Shown: in pieces, positions 8,225-16,354 of the stretch
Position numbering within the stretch: the stretch's first letter is position 1
Layout: each line of letters opens with the position of its first letter
Assembly: GCA_030682375.1 (NCBI GenBank)
Contig: JAUXOL010000016.1
Location: 330,577 to 394,576 of the forward strand
Direction of reading: 5' to 3'
Source of the DNA: Gallionella sp.
GTDB taxonomy: Bacteria > Pseudomonadota > Gammaproteobacteria > Burkholderiales > Gallionellaceae
Length of the DNA: 64,000 nucleotides
Position numbers and translations under genes: made by a program
The notes under the pieces: model-generated
The model's database searches: none
Told to the model about the DNA's origin: nothing
Seen by the model: only the letters and a program-made list of their open reading frames with translations

Positions 8225-10048
8225 ATGAAAACACTCCAGGACATACTCGCGCAGCGCGATCTCTCCGCCCTCTTCCAGCCGATCATGGACTTGTCCAGCG
8301 GCACGTTCCTGGGCTTCGAGGGACTGATACGCGGCCCGGCGAACAGCCCGCTGCATTCGCCGATCAACCTGTTCGCCGCCGCGAAACAGCAGGGGCTGTC
8401 GCTGGAAGTGGAGATGCTGTGCCGCCAGGTGGTGCTGGAGTCCTTCGCCGCGCAAAACCTGCCGGGCAAGCTGTTCCTGAACGTCAGCCCGGAAACCCTG
8501 ACCCACCCCAGCTTCAAGAATGGGCAGACGCTGGGTTATCTGGAGAAACTCGGCATCGACCCCAAGCAGGTCATCATCGAGATCACCGAGAACCAGCCGA
8601 CGTTCGATCTGGACGGCATGCGCAATGCGCTGCTGCACTACAAGGAAATGGGGTTCCAGACCGCTATCGACGACCTCGGCGAGGGCTTTTCCAGCCTGCG
8701 CTTGTGGTCCGAGTTGCGCCCGGAGTTCGTCAAGGTGGACATGCATTTCGTGCAAGGCATCAATGCCGATCCGCTGAAGCAGCAGTTCCTGCGCTCCATC
8801 CAGCAGATCGCGCAAAGCGCCGGCACGCTGGTAATCGCGGAAGGCATAGAGACCGAGGCGGAGCTGAAGACGGTCTGCGACCTGGGCATCGCGTTCGGCC
8901 AGGGGTATTTCATCGCCCGCCCCAATCCCACGCCGTCGCTGATCGCCCCGGTCGAGGTCAGCGCGGCGCTCAGCCTCGCCCACGCACCGCGCCATGCGGC
9001 CAGCCAGATCGTCGCATCGCGCCACATCAGCAGCGAGAAGCTGTTGCGCTACGTCGAGCCCGTCCATCCGGAAACTCCCCATGAAAACATCTTCAAGCGC
9101 TTTTCGGAGGACGCCAGCCTGCGCGCCATCCCGGTAGTCAAGAACGGCCTGCCGGTGGGACTGATCGAACGCCAGAAATACATCGCCTGCTTCGTCCAGC
9201 CCTACCGTCACGAACTGCTTGGCAAGAAACCCTGCACCACCTGCATGGGCGGCGCGCATTGCAAGGACATGTCGGATTCCTGCATCAATGCCGCCCCGCT
9301 GCTGGTCGAGAAATCCACGCCCATCCACGAGCTCTCCGAATTCCTGACCGCGTCGGAAAGCGATCATTTTTCCAGCGGCTTCATCATCACCGAGCAGGGG
9401 CGTTACATCGGCCTCGGCAATGCACTGGACCTGCTGCGCGAGATCACCAAGATGCAGATCGAGAACGCGCGCTACGCGAACCCGCTGACGCTGCTGCCCG
9501 GCAACGTGCCGATCAACGAGCACATCGAGCACCTGCTGCACAGCGGCGAGGCATTCACGGTGTGCTATTGCGATATCGACCATTTCAAGCCGTTCAACGA
9601 CGTATACGGCTACCGCAAGGGCGACGAGGCGATACAGTTCACCGGGCGGCTGCTGAACTGGGCCTGCGATCCCCGGCTGGACCTGCTGGGCCACATCGGC
9701 GGCGACGATTTCATCATGATCATGCGCAGCCCGGACTGGGAGAAGCGCTGCAACCAGGCGCTGACCTCGTTCGCCCACACCTCGTCGGTGCTGTTCGAAG
9801 ATGCGCATCGCGCCATCGGCGGCTACCTGAGCGAAGACCGGCAAGGCCGCATCGTCCAGCATCCGCTGCCGACGCTGTCCATCGGCGTGGTCTGCGTCGC
9901 ACCCGGCGCGTTCCGCTCGCACCATGAGATATCCGAGGCAGCCAGCGTGGCGAAAAAAATGGCGAAGAAGACACCGGGCAACAGCCTGTTCGTAGAGCGG
10001 CGCGAAACGGCCAAGGCCGGTTGCGAGCCTTTGCTCAGCGCCGCATAA
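8225..10048 (+). CDS. EAL - CBS-like - GGDEF c-di-GMP signalling protein with a four-Cys insertion
   Basis: 607 residues in an unusual order. An N-terminal EAL phosphodiesterase domain (about 5-240) keeps its catalytic residues: FEGLIRG, LNVSPE, IEITE, IDDLGEG, VKVD, IAEGIE, GQGYF. A CBS-like pair follows (about 265-415), then GGDEF (about 425-590) with motif GGDDF and no RxxD inhibitory site (PRLD instead). Within the CBS region lies C337, C340, C346, C353 (CX2CX5CX6C), a possible metal or redox site absent from the paralogue at 23909-25702. No membrane segment is evident, so it is probably cytosolic. It is first in an operon with a chemoreceptor and an OlsA-like acyltransferase, behind a PhoB-box-like array. 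c-di-GMP hydrolysis is likely; synthesis is uncertain. Confidence 0.9.
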   Translation: MKTLQDILAQRDLSALFQPIMDLSSGTFLGFEGLIRGPANSPLHSPINLFAAAKQQGLSLEVEMLCRQVVLESFAAQNLPGKLFLNVSPETLTHPSFKNGQTLGYLEKLGIDPKQVIIEITENQPTFDLDGMRNALLHYKEMGFQTAIDDLGEGFSSLRLWSELRPEFVKVDMHFVQGINADPLKQQFLRSIQQIAQSAGTLVIAEGIETEAELKTVCDLGIAFGQGYFIARPNPTPSLIAPVEVSAALSLAHAPRHAASQIVASRHISSEKLLRYVEPVHPETPHENIFKRFSEDASLRAIPVVKNGLPVGLIERQKYIACFVQPYRHELLGKKPCTTCMGGAHCKDMSDSCINAAPLLVEKSTPIHELSEFLTASESDHFSSGFIITEQGRYIGLGNALDLLREITKMQIENARYANPLTLLPGNVPINEHIEHLLHSGEAFTVCYCDIDHFKPFNDVYGYRKGDEAIQFTGRLLNWACDPRLDLLGHIGGDDFIMIMRSPDWEKRCNQALTSFAHTSSVLFEDAHRAIGGYLSEDRQGRIVQHPLPTLSIGVVCVAPGAFRSHHEISEAASVAKKMAKKTPGNSLFVERRETAKAGCEPLLSAA

Positions 10049-10072
10049 GAATCCCATCCGGAGAAAATAGAC

Positions 10073-11671
10073 ATGTCGCTACAAGCACAACTCCGACTGA
10101 TCGCCACGATCACGGCCCTGAGCCTGCTGGCAGTCATCCTGTTCAGCGTCGTCCAGCTGGGCATGCTGCGCAGCGAGTTCTCGCAATACCAGGCCAGGCA
10201 GACTTTCGCCGGCAATCTGGCCCAGATCAAGAGCATCTCGCTGGCGGTATCCCGCTCCGATCCCATCCTGGCGGAGACCGAGACCGCTCTCGCCGCCGCG
10301 AACGAAAGCATCCATGCGCTGCATCAGGGCGCGACCGCGGCAGTTCCCGCGGAGATCGACGGCGAACAGCTGAAACAGCTCGTCGCGGCATGGGACGAGT
10401 ACGCCAAGGGATTCGACGGCGCGATCAAGATCGCCACCACCAGCCCGGAAGATGCACTGCAGATACCGGACGCGCTCTATCAGATGCATCTGGAACCGAT
10501 GATCGCGAGCATCGACCAGCTGGTCGCTCTCAACCGGGATGGGGAGACGCAGGCCAGGGAGAACATCGGCCGCGCCGTCGGCAATATCCTGTGGATCATC
10601 GTATTGCCGCTGATCGCCGCGGCAATGATCGTGATCGCCTTCCAGGCCGTCTTCAACAGCAGACTGAAGAAGCGCATCGACGGCATCGTGGACATCATCG
10701 CGCACTTGAGCGCGGGAGACCTGAGCCATCGCCTGCCGGAAGGCCCGTCGGACGAGATCGGCCTGATGGTGAGAACCATCAATGGGTTCATCACCCGGAT
10801 CGAGTCCGTGCTGCACGATGTCAACGTCTCCGCCGATAGCTCCAAGCTCACGGCCAACAAGGTCAATGCGATGACGCAGAGCGTCAGCAGTAACGCACAG
10901 ACACAGTCGGAAAAAATCTTCGGCGTGATGTCCGCCATCGAGAAGATGGGCCACACCATCACCGAGATCGCGGGCAACGCGATCCATGCCGCGAACACCG
11001 CCAAGACCACCGGCACGAAAATTAACGAGGTGAGCATCGCCGGACAAAAGACATCGTCGCTGCTGCAGCACCTGGACACCACCGTGGAATCCTCGGCGCA
11101 GACGATGAAGCAATTCGACGCCACGCTGCAGCGTATCGGCAGCATCAGCGAGATCATCAAGGACATCGCCGAACAGACCAACCTGCTGGCGCTGAACGCG
11201 GCCATCGAGGCAGCCCGCGCGGGCGAGCATGGCCGCGGCTTCGCCGTCGTGGCAGACGAGGTGCGCCTGCTGTCCGAACGCACCACCACATCGGCCAAGG
11301 ATATTTCCGGCCTGCTGAACGAAGTCCAGAAATCGTCGCGCGAGGCGATCTCTTCCATGGATGCGACTCGCAGCAGCGTACGCACCGGGGTGGAGCATGG
11401 CGAAAAAATTGCCGCGATACTCGCCGAAGCAGAGGCTTCGATACAGAACGTGGCGGAAATGATGCAGCAGATCGCCCTCGCCACCGAGACGCAATCCCGT
11501 GAAGGCCGATTGATCTCCGGACATATCGCGGACGTGACCGATATCACCACGTCGACGACCAATGAGATCGAGACGACCCGGCACGAGATGGCCGGTCTGG
11601 CCCATGCTTCCGAGATTCTGCAGCAGATGGTTTCGCAGTTCCGTCTATCGACCGCGAGGAACATGGCATGA
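10073..11671 (+). CDS. Methyl-accepting chemotaxis protein
   Basis: 532 residues with transmembrane segments at about 8-28 and 175-197 flanking a helical periplasmic domain of about 145 residues, probably four-helix-bundle type. A HAMP domain follows (about 198-250, [14 protein letters not shown]) and then the signalling domain with its hairpin tip [19 protein letters not shown]. The ligand is unknown. It starts 24 bp after the EAL-GGDEF gene, and its stop overlaps the ATG of the acyltransferase (ATGA), so the three are probably one transcript behind the Pho-type promoter at 8137-8192. That suggests a receptor used in phosphate shortage. Confidence 0.93.
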   Translation: MSLQAQLRLIATITALSLLAVILFSVVQLGMLRSEFSQYQARQTFAGNLAQIKSISLAVSRSDPILAETETALAAANESIHALHQGATAAVPAEIDGEQLKQLVAAWDEYAKGFDGAIKIATTSPEDALQIPDALYQMHLEPMIASIDQLVALNRDGETQARENIGRAVGNILWIIVLPLIAAAMIVIAFQAVFNSRLKKRIDGIVDIIAHLSAGDLSHRLPEGPSDEIGLMVRTINGFITRIESVLHDVNVSADSSKLTANKVNAMTQSVSSNAQTQSEKIFGVMSAIEKMGHTITEIAGNAIHAANTAKTTGTKINEVSIAGQKTSSLLQHLDTTVESSAQTMKQFDATLQRIGSISEIIKDIAEQTNLLALNAAIEAARAGEHGRGFAVVADEVRLLSERTTTSAKDISGLLNEVQKSSREAISSMDATRSSVRTGVEHGEKIAAILAEAEASIQNVAEMMQQIALATETQSREGRLISGHIADVTDITTSTTNEIETTRHEMAGLAHASEILQQMVSQFRLSTARNMA

Positions 11672-12468
11672 GCGGGCGGGCGCTGTTCCGGGGCGCCCGC
11701 CTCGCCCTGCATCTTGCCTGCGGAATGCTGCTGGCGATCCCCTATCCCCATCTGACGCAAAGAAGGCAACGCCGCCTGTTGAAATTCTGGAGCAGGCGAC
11801 TGCTGTCCATACTCAACGTCGGCATCAGGGTCGAAGGCACGCAACCCGCGCGCGGCGAAAACGCCTGCCTGATCGTAGCCAACCATATCTCCTGGCTGGA
11901 CATCTTCGTGCTGAATGCGATCCAGCCGACGCGCTTCATCGCCAAATCGGAAGTGCGCGACTGGCCGCTGATCGGCTGGCTATGCCGACGCACCGGCACG
12001 ATCTTCATCGAACGCGCGATACGCCATGACGCTGCCGCGGTCAACCGTCGCGTCGCCGCGCTGTTGGAACAGGGCATCTGCGTCTCGCTGTTTCCTGAGG
12101 GCACTTCCACGGACGGCCGTCAGGTCGGGCACTTCCACTCCGCGCTGATCCAGCCGGCAATCGACGCCCATGTCCGCCTTTGCCCTATCGCCTTGCGCTA
12201 TCTGGACGGGGACGGCAATCTCAGCGACGCCCCCGCCTATATCGGCGAAATGACACTGTTCGGTTCGATATGGCGCATCCTGCGCAGCCCGCGTTTCGAC
12301 GCCTTGCTGGTATTCACCCCTGCGCTGGCGACTGCCGTAGAGAACCGCCGGGTACTGGCGCGCACCGCGCAGGAGGCCATCGCGCAGGTACTCGAGAGCG
12401 CAGCAATGCCGCTACCGCAATCGGCCAGCAATACGCAGATGCTGCCGACGGCAGCGACCCCGTCCTAG
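11668..12468 (+). CDS. Lysophospholipid/ornithine-lipid O-acyltransferase (PlsC/OlsA family)
   Basis: A 266-residue member of the 1-acylglycerol-3-phosphate acyltransferase superfamily with both motifs: NHISWLDIF (NHx4D, about residues 72-80) and FPEGTSTDG (about 143-151). A hydrophobic N-terminal segment ([14 protein letters not shown]) anchors it to the inner membrane. The ATG overlaps the chemoreceptor stop codon, implying translational coupling. An OlsB-like N-acyltransferase gene lies 120 bp downstream, so OlsA activity (acylating lyso-ornithine lipid) is the best guess. A phosphatidic-acid-forming PlsC cannot be excluded. Confidence 0.85.
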   Translation: MSGRALFRGARLALHLACGMLLAIPYPHLTQRRQRRLLKFWSRRLLSILNVGIRVEGTQPARGENACLIVANHISWLDIFVLNAIQPTRFIAKSEVRDWPLIGWLCRRTGTIFIERAIRHDAAAVNRRVAALLEQGICVSLFPEGTSTDGRQVGHFHSALIQPAIDAHVRLCPIALRYLDGDGNLSDAPAYIGEMTLFGSIWRILRSPRFDALLVFTPALATAVENRRVLARTAQEAIAQVLESAAMPLPQSASNTQMLPTAATPS

Positions 12469-12501
12469 ACATCTCGCAAGACCGGTTCGCGGAACCGGCG
12501 A

Positions 12502-12530
12502 TTTCACACTTCCTTCATATTCCCGTCATC
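12502..12530 (+). promoter_or_regulatory. PhoB-box-like repeats upstream of olsB
   Basis: Units TTTCACA, CTTCATA and CGTCATC lie at 11-bp spacing. The last two make CCTTCATATTCCCGTCAT (12512-12529), 12 of 18 matches to the Pho box by eye. No clear -10 stands at the ideal 10-bp distance; TACAAT at 12566-12571 is farther away. The box is 59 bp from the olsB ATG. Confidence 0.5.
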
Positions 12531-12588
12531 ACGCCGCAACAGAGTCTCCCTAAGCTGCCCGCATCTACAATCCAATCCGGAGGATGCA

Positions 12589-13338
12589 ATGCTGGAACTC
12601 AACCGACAGCCACAATCCGCTGTTAGACATCGCCTCATCACCAGCCTGGCGCGCAACGACGACGACGTTCGGGAAGCGCAACGACTGCGCTACAAGATAT
12701 TCGCCGAAGAAATGGGCGCCAGCCTGCCCAGCGCGTCGGAAGGCATCGACCGCGACATTTACGACAAATACTGCGAACACCTGCTGGTACGCGAGTCCGA
12801 CGACAACCGTGTGGTCGGCACCTACCGGATACTTCCGCCCGACCAGGCGCAAAAGATAGGCGGCTATTACGCACAGACCGAATTCGACCTGACCCGGCTG
12901 CTGCACCTGCGCGAGCGCATGGTTGAGATCGGACGCGCCTGCGTGCACCGCGACTATCGCGACGGCGCGACCATCACCCAGCTGTGGGGCGGCATCGGGC
13001 AGTACATGCAGCAAAACCGCCAGGAATACCTGATCGGCTGCGCCAGTATCAGCATCGCCGACGGCGGCCATGTCGCCGCCAGCCTGTATCGCAAGCTGCA
13101 CCGCATCTACGGCGCGCCTATCGAATACAGCGTATTCCCACGCAACCCGCTGCCGCTGGATGCGCTGAATTCCTACCTGGACGCGCCCATCCCACCGCTG
13201 CTCAAGGGCTATCTGCGCCTCGGTGCGTGGATCTGCGGCGAACCGGCCTGGGACCCAGACTTCAACACCGCCGACCTGCTGATCCTGCTGCCGATGTCGC
13301 GCATGAGCAGCCGCTATGCCAACCACTTTCTCAAATAG
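12589..13338 (+). CDS. olsB: OlsB-like GNAT N-acyltransferase (ornithine lipid synthesis)
   Basis: A 249-residue member of the hemolysin-like/OlsB N-acyltransferase family, which transfers a 3-hydroxyacyl group from ACP to the alpha-amino group of ornithine, giving lyso-ornithine lipid. Features are LRYKIFAEEMGA (about residues 33-44), DKYCEHLLVRE, VVGTYRILPP, EIGRACVHRDYRDG (about 107-120) and NPLPLDALNSYL. The start is set by CCGGAGGA just upstream. With the OlsA-like gene it would complete phosphate-free ornithine lipid synthesis. The related function of acylating another small amine cannot be ruled out. Confidence 0.85.
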   Translation: MLELNRQPQSAVRHRLITSLARNDDDVREAQRLRYKIFAEEMGASLPSASEGIDRDIYDKYCEHLLVRESDDNRVVGTYRILPPDQAQKIGGYYAQTEFDLTRLLHLRERMVEIGRACVHRDYRDGATITQLWGGIGQYMQQNRQEYLIGCASISIADGGHVAASLYRKLHRIYGAPIEYSVFPRNPLPLDALNSYLDAPIPPLLKGYLRLGAWICGEPAWDPDFNTADLLILLPMSRMSSRYANHFLK

Positions 13339-13386
13339 TCGTCGCCAAACACCTTCGATTTTCAACCCCATGGAAAGGAGTAGTTG

Positions 13387-13566
13387 ATGGAATTGCTTTC
13401 GGTTCTGCCGTATTTGTTCGTCATCGCTCTCATAGTGATGATCGGCTCCATAATCTTCAGGCATCCCGCAGAAAAATTTCACCGGGCAGTTGCCGAAGGC
13501 GCGATATGGGGCGTCTCGTCCATCTTCGCATTCGGCGCCGAGATCCTGTTGCTGGCCCATCTCTGA
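13387..13566 (+). CDS. Small two-helix membrane protein of unknown function
   Basis: A 59-residue protein with a hydrophobic helix at about 5-24, a short basic loop RHPAEKFHR, and a second helix at about 36-57 (AIWGVSSIFAFGAEILLLA). GGAAAGGAG lies about 9 bp before the ATG at 13387, a good ribosome-binding site that favours this start over the TTG three bases upstream. It sits 48 bp after olsB and before the Pho-type porin promoter, so it may be cotranscribed with olsB. I do not recognise a family. Confidence 0.6.
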   Translation: MELLSVLPYLFVIALIVMIGSIIFRHPAEKFHRAVAEGAIWGVSSIFAFGAEILLLAHL

Positions 13567-13601
13567 GCGCTCATCCACCCTGCGTTTCTCTCGCCATCTC
13601 G

Positions 13602-13656
13602 GATGTCACAAATCCGTCATTTTTCCTTAACCAAATTTTCACATTCGCCGCATAGG
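13602..13656 (+). promoter_or_regulatory. Four-unit PhoB-box array and -10 of the porin gene
   Basis: Units ATGTCAC, CCGTCAT, CCTTAAC and TTTTCAC lie at exact 11-bp spacing. The first two form ATGTCACAAATCCGTCAT (13603-13620), 15 of 18 matches to the Pho box by eye, the best in the window. A CATAGG/TAGGAT -10 candidate starts at 13651, about 8 bp after the fourth unit. The porin ATG is 49 bp further. Confidence 0.72.
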
Positions 13657-13704
13657 ATGCGCGGGTCGCATTAAGGCGGCTTTTAAACTACTGGAGAAAA
13701 CACA

Positions 13705-14814
13705 ATGCAAAAGAAACTGATCGTCGTCGCGCTGGCCGCAGCCGCCTTCTCGACATCCGCACTGGCCGACACCGGCAATGTGAGCGTTTACGGCAAGGCA
13801 GACCTGTCTTACGACTTCATCAACACCGGCACGACTGCAGCAGGAGCAGCTGGCGTCAGCAAGAACGCCGTGTCCAGCAACGTATCCAAGCTGGGCTTCA
13901 AGGGCTCCGAAGGCCTGGACGACGGCCTGACCGCAATCTGGCAGATCGAGCAGCAGATCAACATGGACGACACAGGCGGCAACTTCGGCACCCGCAACAC
14001 CTTCCTCGGCCTGAAGAGCGACAGCATGGGCACCGTGCTGATGGGCCGTCACGACACACCGTACAAACTGTCCACGCGTAGCCTGGACGTGTTCGGCGAC
14101 AGCATCGCGGATAACCGCGCCTTGATGGGTGGCGTAACCGCCCAAGCCGTCGATTCCGCTGTCTCTGCTTTCGACGGCCGCCAGCCCAACGTGATCGCCT
14201 ACCTCACCCCGAACATGAGCGGCTTCAGCGGCGCGATCGCCTACGTCAATCTCAACGAAGCCGCTGCCGCCGCCGCCGTTGCGGGCACCGCAACCGGAAA
14301 AGCCAGCGCATTGAGCCTGTCTGGCTCCTACAAGGCCGATGCCTTCTATGGCGCGCTGGCTTATGAAGAGCACAAGCTGGAAACTGTCGCAGCTGGTGCC
14401 AAGGAATCCGCATGGAAACTGGGCGTAGGCTATGACATCGACGCACTGGGCCTGGGCTTCGTCTACGAAAAGACCAGCGACAATCTGACACCAGTAACCG
14501 CCGCCGATCTCAACGGTCACAACGCCTACTATCTGTCTGCCAAGTACAAGATGGGTATGAACGCGGTCAAGGCAGCCTACGGAAAGTCCGGCCAGTTGGG
14601 CGCCAGGATCAACACCGGCGCGAACCAGTTCTCGCTGGGCTACGACCACGGCCTGAGCAAGCGCACCAAGTTGTACGCGATTTACTCGCGCATCAGCAAC
14701 CAGGCTGCTGCCGATTACGGCTTGAGCCAAAGCACTGCCGGCGGTGTAAGCAGCCGCGCAGGCGTGGGCGCTTCGCCTTCCGTGTTCTCGTTCGGCATGC
14801 AGCACAACTTCTAA
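13705..14814 (+). CDS. General porin, betaproteobacterial OmpC/Porin_4 type
   Basis: A 369-residue outer-membrane porin with signal peptide MQKKLIVVALAAAAFSTSALA and mature start DTGNVSVYGKADLSYD. Typical landmarks are SKLGFKGSEGLDDGLTAIWQIEQ, LMGRHDTPYK, FDGRQPNVIAYLTPNMSGF and a C-terminal strand ending in Phe (SFGMQHNF) for Bam-dependent insertion. Such porins are 16-stranded trimers. The strong PhoB-box array upstream suggests phosphate-starvation control, making this a functional counterpart of PhoE or OprP; ion selectivity cannot be read from sequence. A terminator follows. Confidence 0.93.
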   Translation: MQKKLIVVALAAAAFSTSALADTGNVSVYGKADLSYDFINTGTTAAGAAGVSKNAVSSNVSKLGFKGSEGLDDGLTAIWQIEQQINMDDTGGNFGTRNTFLGLKSDSMGTVLMGRHDTPYKLSTRSLDVFGDSIADNRALMGGVTAQAVDSAVSAFDGRQPNVIAYLTPNMSGFSGAIAYVNLNEAAAAAAVAGTATGKASALSLSGSYKADAFYGALAYEEHKLETVAAGAKESAWKLGVGYDIDALGLGFVYEKTSDNLTPVTAADLNGHNAYYLSAKYKMGMNAVKAAYGKSGQLGARINTGANQFSLGYDHGLSKRTKLYAIYSRISNQAAADYGLSQSTAGGVSSRAGVGASPSVFSFGMQHNF

Positions 14815-14840
14815 CCTGGCCCCGCCAGTTTGAAGCGACG

Positions 14841-14867
14841 AACGGGCATCCTCGGATGCCCGTTTTT
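14841..14867 (+). terminator. Rho-independent terminator of the porin gene
   Basis: Stem AACGGGCATCC / GGATGCCCGTT with loop TC, followed by a T-run to 14868, 26 bp after the porin stop. Confidence 0.85.
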
Positions 14868-14912
14868 TATTTCACCCTGTACTAAATAATCGTCATCGAC
14901 AATGGAGCAAAA

Positions 14913-15278
14913 ATGGAAAGCCCATACAAAGGCAAGACCGGATTGAAGCGATTGTGGAATGCATTCGGCTATTCGCTGGCCGGATTCCGCGCCGCCTACA
15001 AGCATGAGGACGCCTTCCGCCAGGAAGTATTGCTGGCCGCCGTGCTGATACCGCTGGCGCTCTGGCTGCCGGTCGGCGCGCTCGCGAAGGCGCTGATGAT
15101 TGCCAGCGTGCTGCTGGTGATCATCGTCGAGCTGCTCAATTCCGCAATCGAAGCTACGGTGGATCGTATCTCGCTGGATAACCACGCGCTGGCCAAGAGA
15201 GCCAAGGACATCGGCAGCGCCGCCGTACTGGTCAGCCTCATCAATACCGCTGTGATCTGGGGGCTTATGCTCTGGTGA
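14913..15278 (+). CDS. dgkA: Diacylglycerol kinase
   Basis: A 121-residue trimeric inner-membrane DgkA that phosphorylates diacylglycerol to phosphatidic acid. The signature EAFRQE-type segment appears as KHEDAFRQEVLLA (about 30-42), and the catalytic VELLNSAIEATVDRIS at about 76-91. Three transmembrane helices are visible. It follows the porin terminator and has its own ribosome-binding site (AATGGAGC). It would recycle diacylglycerol released by phosphatase or phospholipase activity, matching the lipid genes nearby. Confidence 0.95.
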   Translation: MESPYKGKTGLKRLWNAFGYSLAGFRAAYKHEDAFRQEVLLAAVLIPLALWLPVGALAKALMIASVLLVIIVELLNSAIEATVDRISLDNHALAKRAKDIGSAAVLVSLINTAVIWGLMLW

Positions 15279-15426
15279 TGGCTCGCCCCGCTTCGCCTCC
15301 GGACAGGCCGCGCAACAGCGTCACGATGACGTCACATATTCCTCTCACAATGAGCGCCGGACAATGACGTCATCAAACTCGGCAAACCGGGCGCGAAGCA
15401 ATGGACTACAAAATATGGAGACTTTC

Positions 15427-15612
15427 ATGATGGATGCCGCAGCAACACCGGCGGGGACTCGCATCGAGGATGCGGTGCTCCACTGCGAAAGAAATATATT
15501 GGGCGGTTCCGTAGCCAGTTGCCTGACGAGGTCCAATGCATGCAAATGGCGATTGAACTTTGCCGATATGCTGTTGTGCAGACATCCCTGCACCTCGCGG
15601 GCAGAAGAATAG
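15427..15612 (+). CDS. Possible 61-residue small protein, unknown
   Basis: An ORF beginning MMDAAATPAG and containing five Cys. Its only support is a GGAG at 15417-15420 placed six bases before the ATG. The composition gives no recognisable domain and the surrounding DNA is repeat-rich, so this may be chance. Confidence 0.25.
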   Translation: MMDAAATPAGTRIEDAVLHCERNILGGSVASCLTRSNACKWRLNFADMLLCRHPCTSRAEE

Positions 15613-15717
15613 ATCGTTTGGATACAGCGAGCCCCCCGGGCTCTGCCGGAGGACTCATCAAGGTTTGACCTATGCGGGCGTCGAGCCCAAGGTTGTGTTT
15701 GCGCGGCCCTGCATTAG

Positions 15718-15812
15718 CCCCCCCCTTTGCAAAAGGTGGTGGGGGGATTTAAGAGAGGATGATGCGCCACGATTTCAAATCCCCCTTACATCCCCCTTTT
15801 CCAAAGGGTGAA
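15718..15812. repeat. CCCCCTTT-type intergenic repeat, copy 1
   Basis: CCCCCCCTTTGCAAAAGG, GGGGGGATTTAAGAG, AAATCCCCCTTACATCCCCC and TTTTCCAAAGGG resemble a common proteobacterial intergenic repeat that folds as C-rich/G-rich hairpins. A second copy lies at 18320-18416, on the other side of the DUF2934 and pyruvate-kinase genes. Confidence 0.55.
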
Positions 15813-15902
15813 ACAGTTGGCGATGCCGCCTTGCGCGGATCACTGACTCCTCCCAGGCATCAAGCCCCGCTGCCCAGAATAGAAGGCGGAGCGGCGTCCG
15901 GA

Positions 15903-16274
15903 TCAATCGCCCAGCAGCCGGACGATCTCAGACTCGGCCGCGCTCCAATGTTCGGCCGCATCGCCCTGGAAACCATTGCGCTCGGCGATGAAATAAGCGG
16001 CAGTTTCTATCATGCGGTAACGATGCTCGGACGAATAATCGGCCGCAGCCGGTTTGGCTTGAGCAGCGCTCCTGCTTCCGGCACCCGCAGCATTTTTTAC
16101 GATCTTCTTCGCCACGACCGGCTTCTCTTTTGGCGTCTCAATCACGCTCGTCTTTCTCGATGCGACCTTCTTTACGGTATCGACGACTGCCTGGGCGGCC
16201 TTAACCGCCGCTGTCTTGCCTGCTGCAACCTTGCCTGCTGCCGGTTTTTTCGATGCTGCTTTCTGCTCTGCCAT
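15903..16274 (-). CDS. DUF2934 protein with Lys/Ala-rich histone-like N-terminus
   Basis: 123 residues. The first 75 are Lys/Ala/Val-rich with repeated AAGK, KKPAA and VAKK elements, like histone H1-like tails. The last 45 hold a DUF2934 domain: YRMIETAAYFIAERNGF then HWSAAESEI. DUF2934 function is unknown. The basic tail suggests nucleic-acid binding, an inference. The start has AAGGAGAGCAAT upstream. It is 80 bp downstream of the pyruvate-kinase-like gene on the same strand. Confidence 0.8.
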   Translation of the reverse strand: MAEQKAASKKPAAGKVAAGKTAAVKAAQAVVDTVKKVASRKTSVIETPKEKPVVAKKIVKNAAGAGSRSAAQAKPAAADYSSEHRYRMIETAAYFIAERNGFQGDAAEHWSAAESEIVRLLGD

Positions 16275-16354
16275 ATTGCTCTCCTTGATTGCACAAAATC
16301 CTATGACTGCCTATATCCATCCCAACCTGCATGCAGGCCTTGCCTGAAACTCAC

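Larger units (their letters stand above)
15279..15902. other. Mostly gene-free region with repeats and one possible small ORF
   Basis: It contains TGACGTCA-type palindromes near 15320-15370, a possible 61-codon ORF (listed separately), a GAGCCC / GGGCTC hairpin near 15630-15644, and C-rich direct repeats of the CCCCCTTT type (about 15718-15812) related to those at 18320-18416. No other gene is supported. Confidence 0.6.

Noticed and set aside
8186..10057. Minus-strand ORF of 623 codons
   Set aside because: Antisense shadow of the EAL-CBS-GGDEF gene, which has clear catalytic motifs.
15315..15345. PhoB box at GCGTCACGATGACGTCAC
   Set aside because: Two GTCAC units are 11 bp apart, but only about half of the 18 positions match and the downstream ORF is doubtful.
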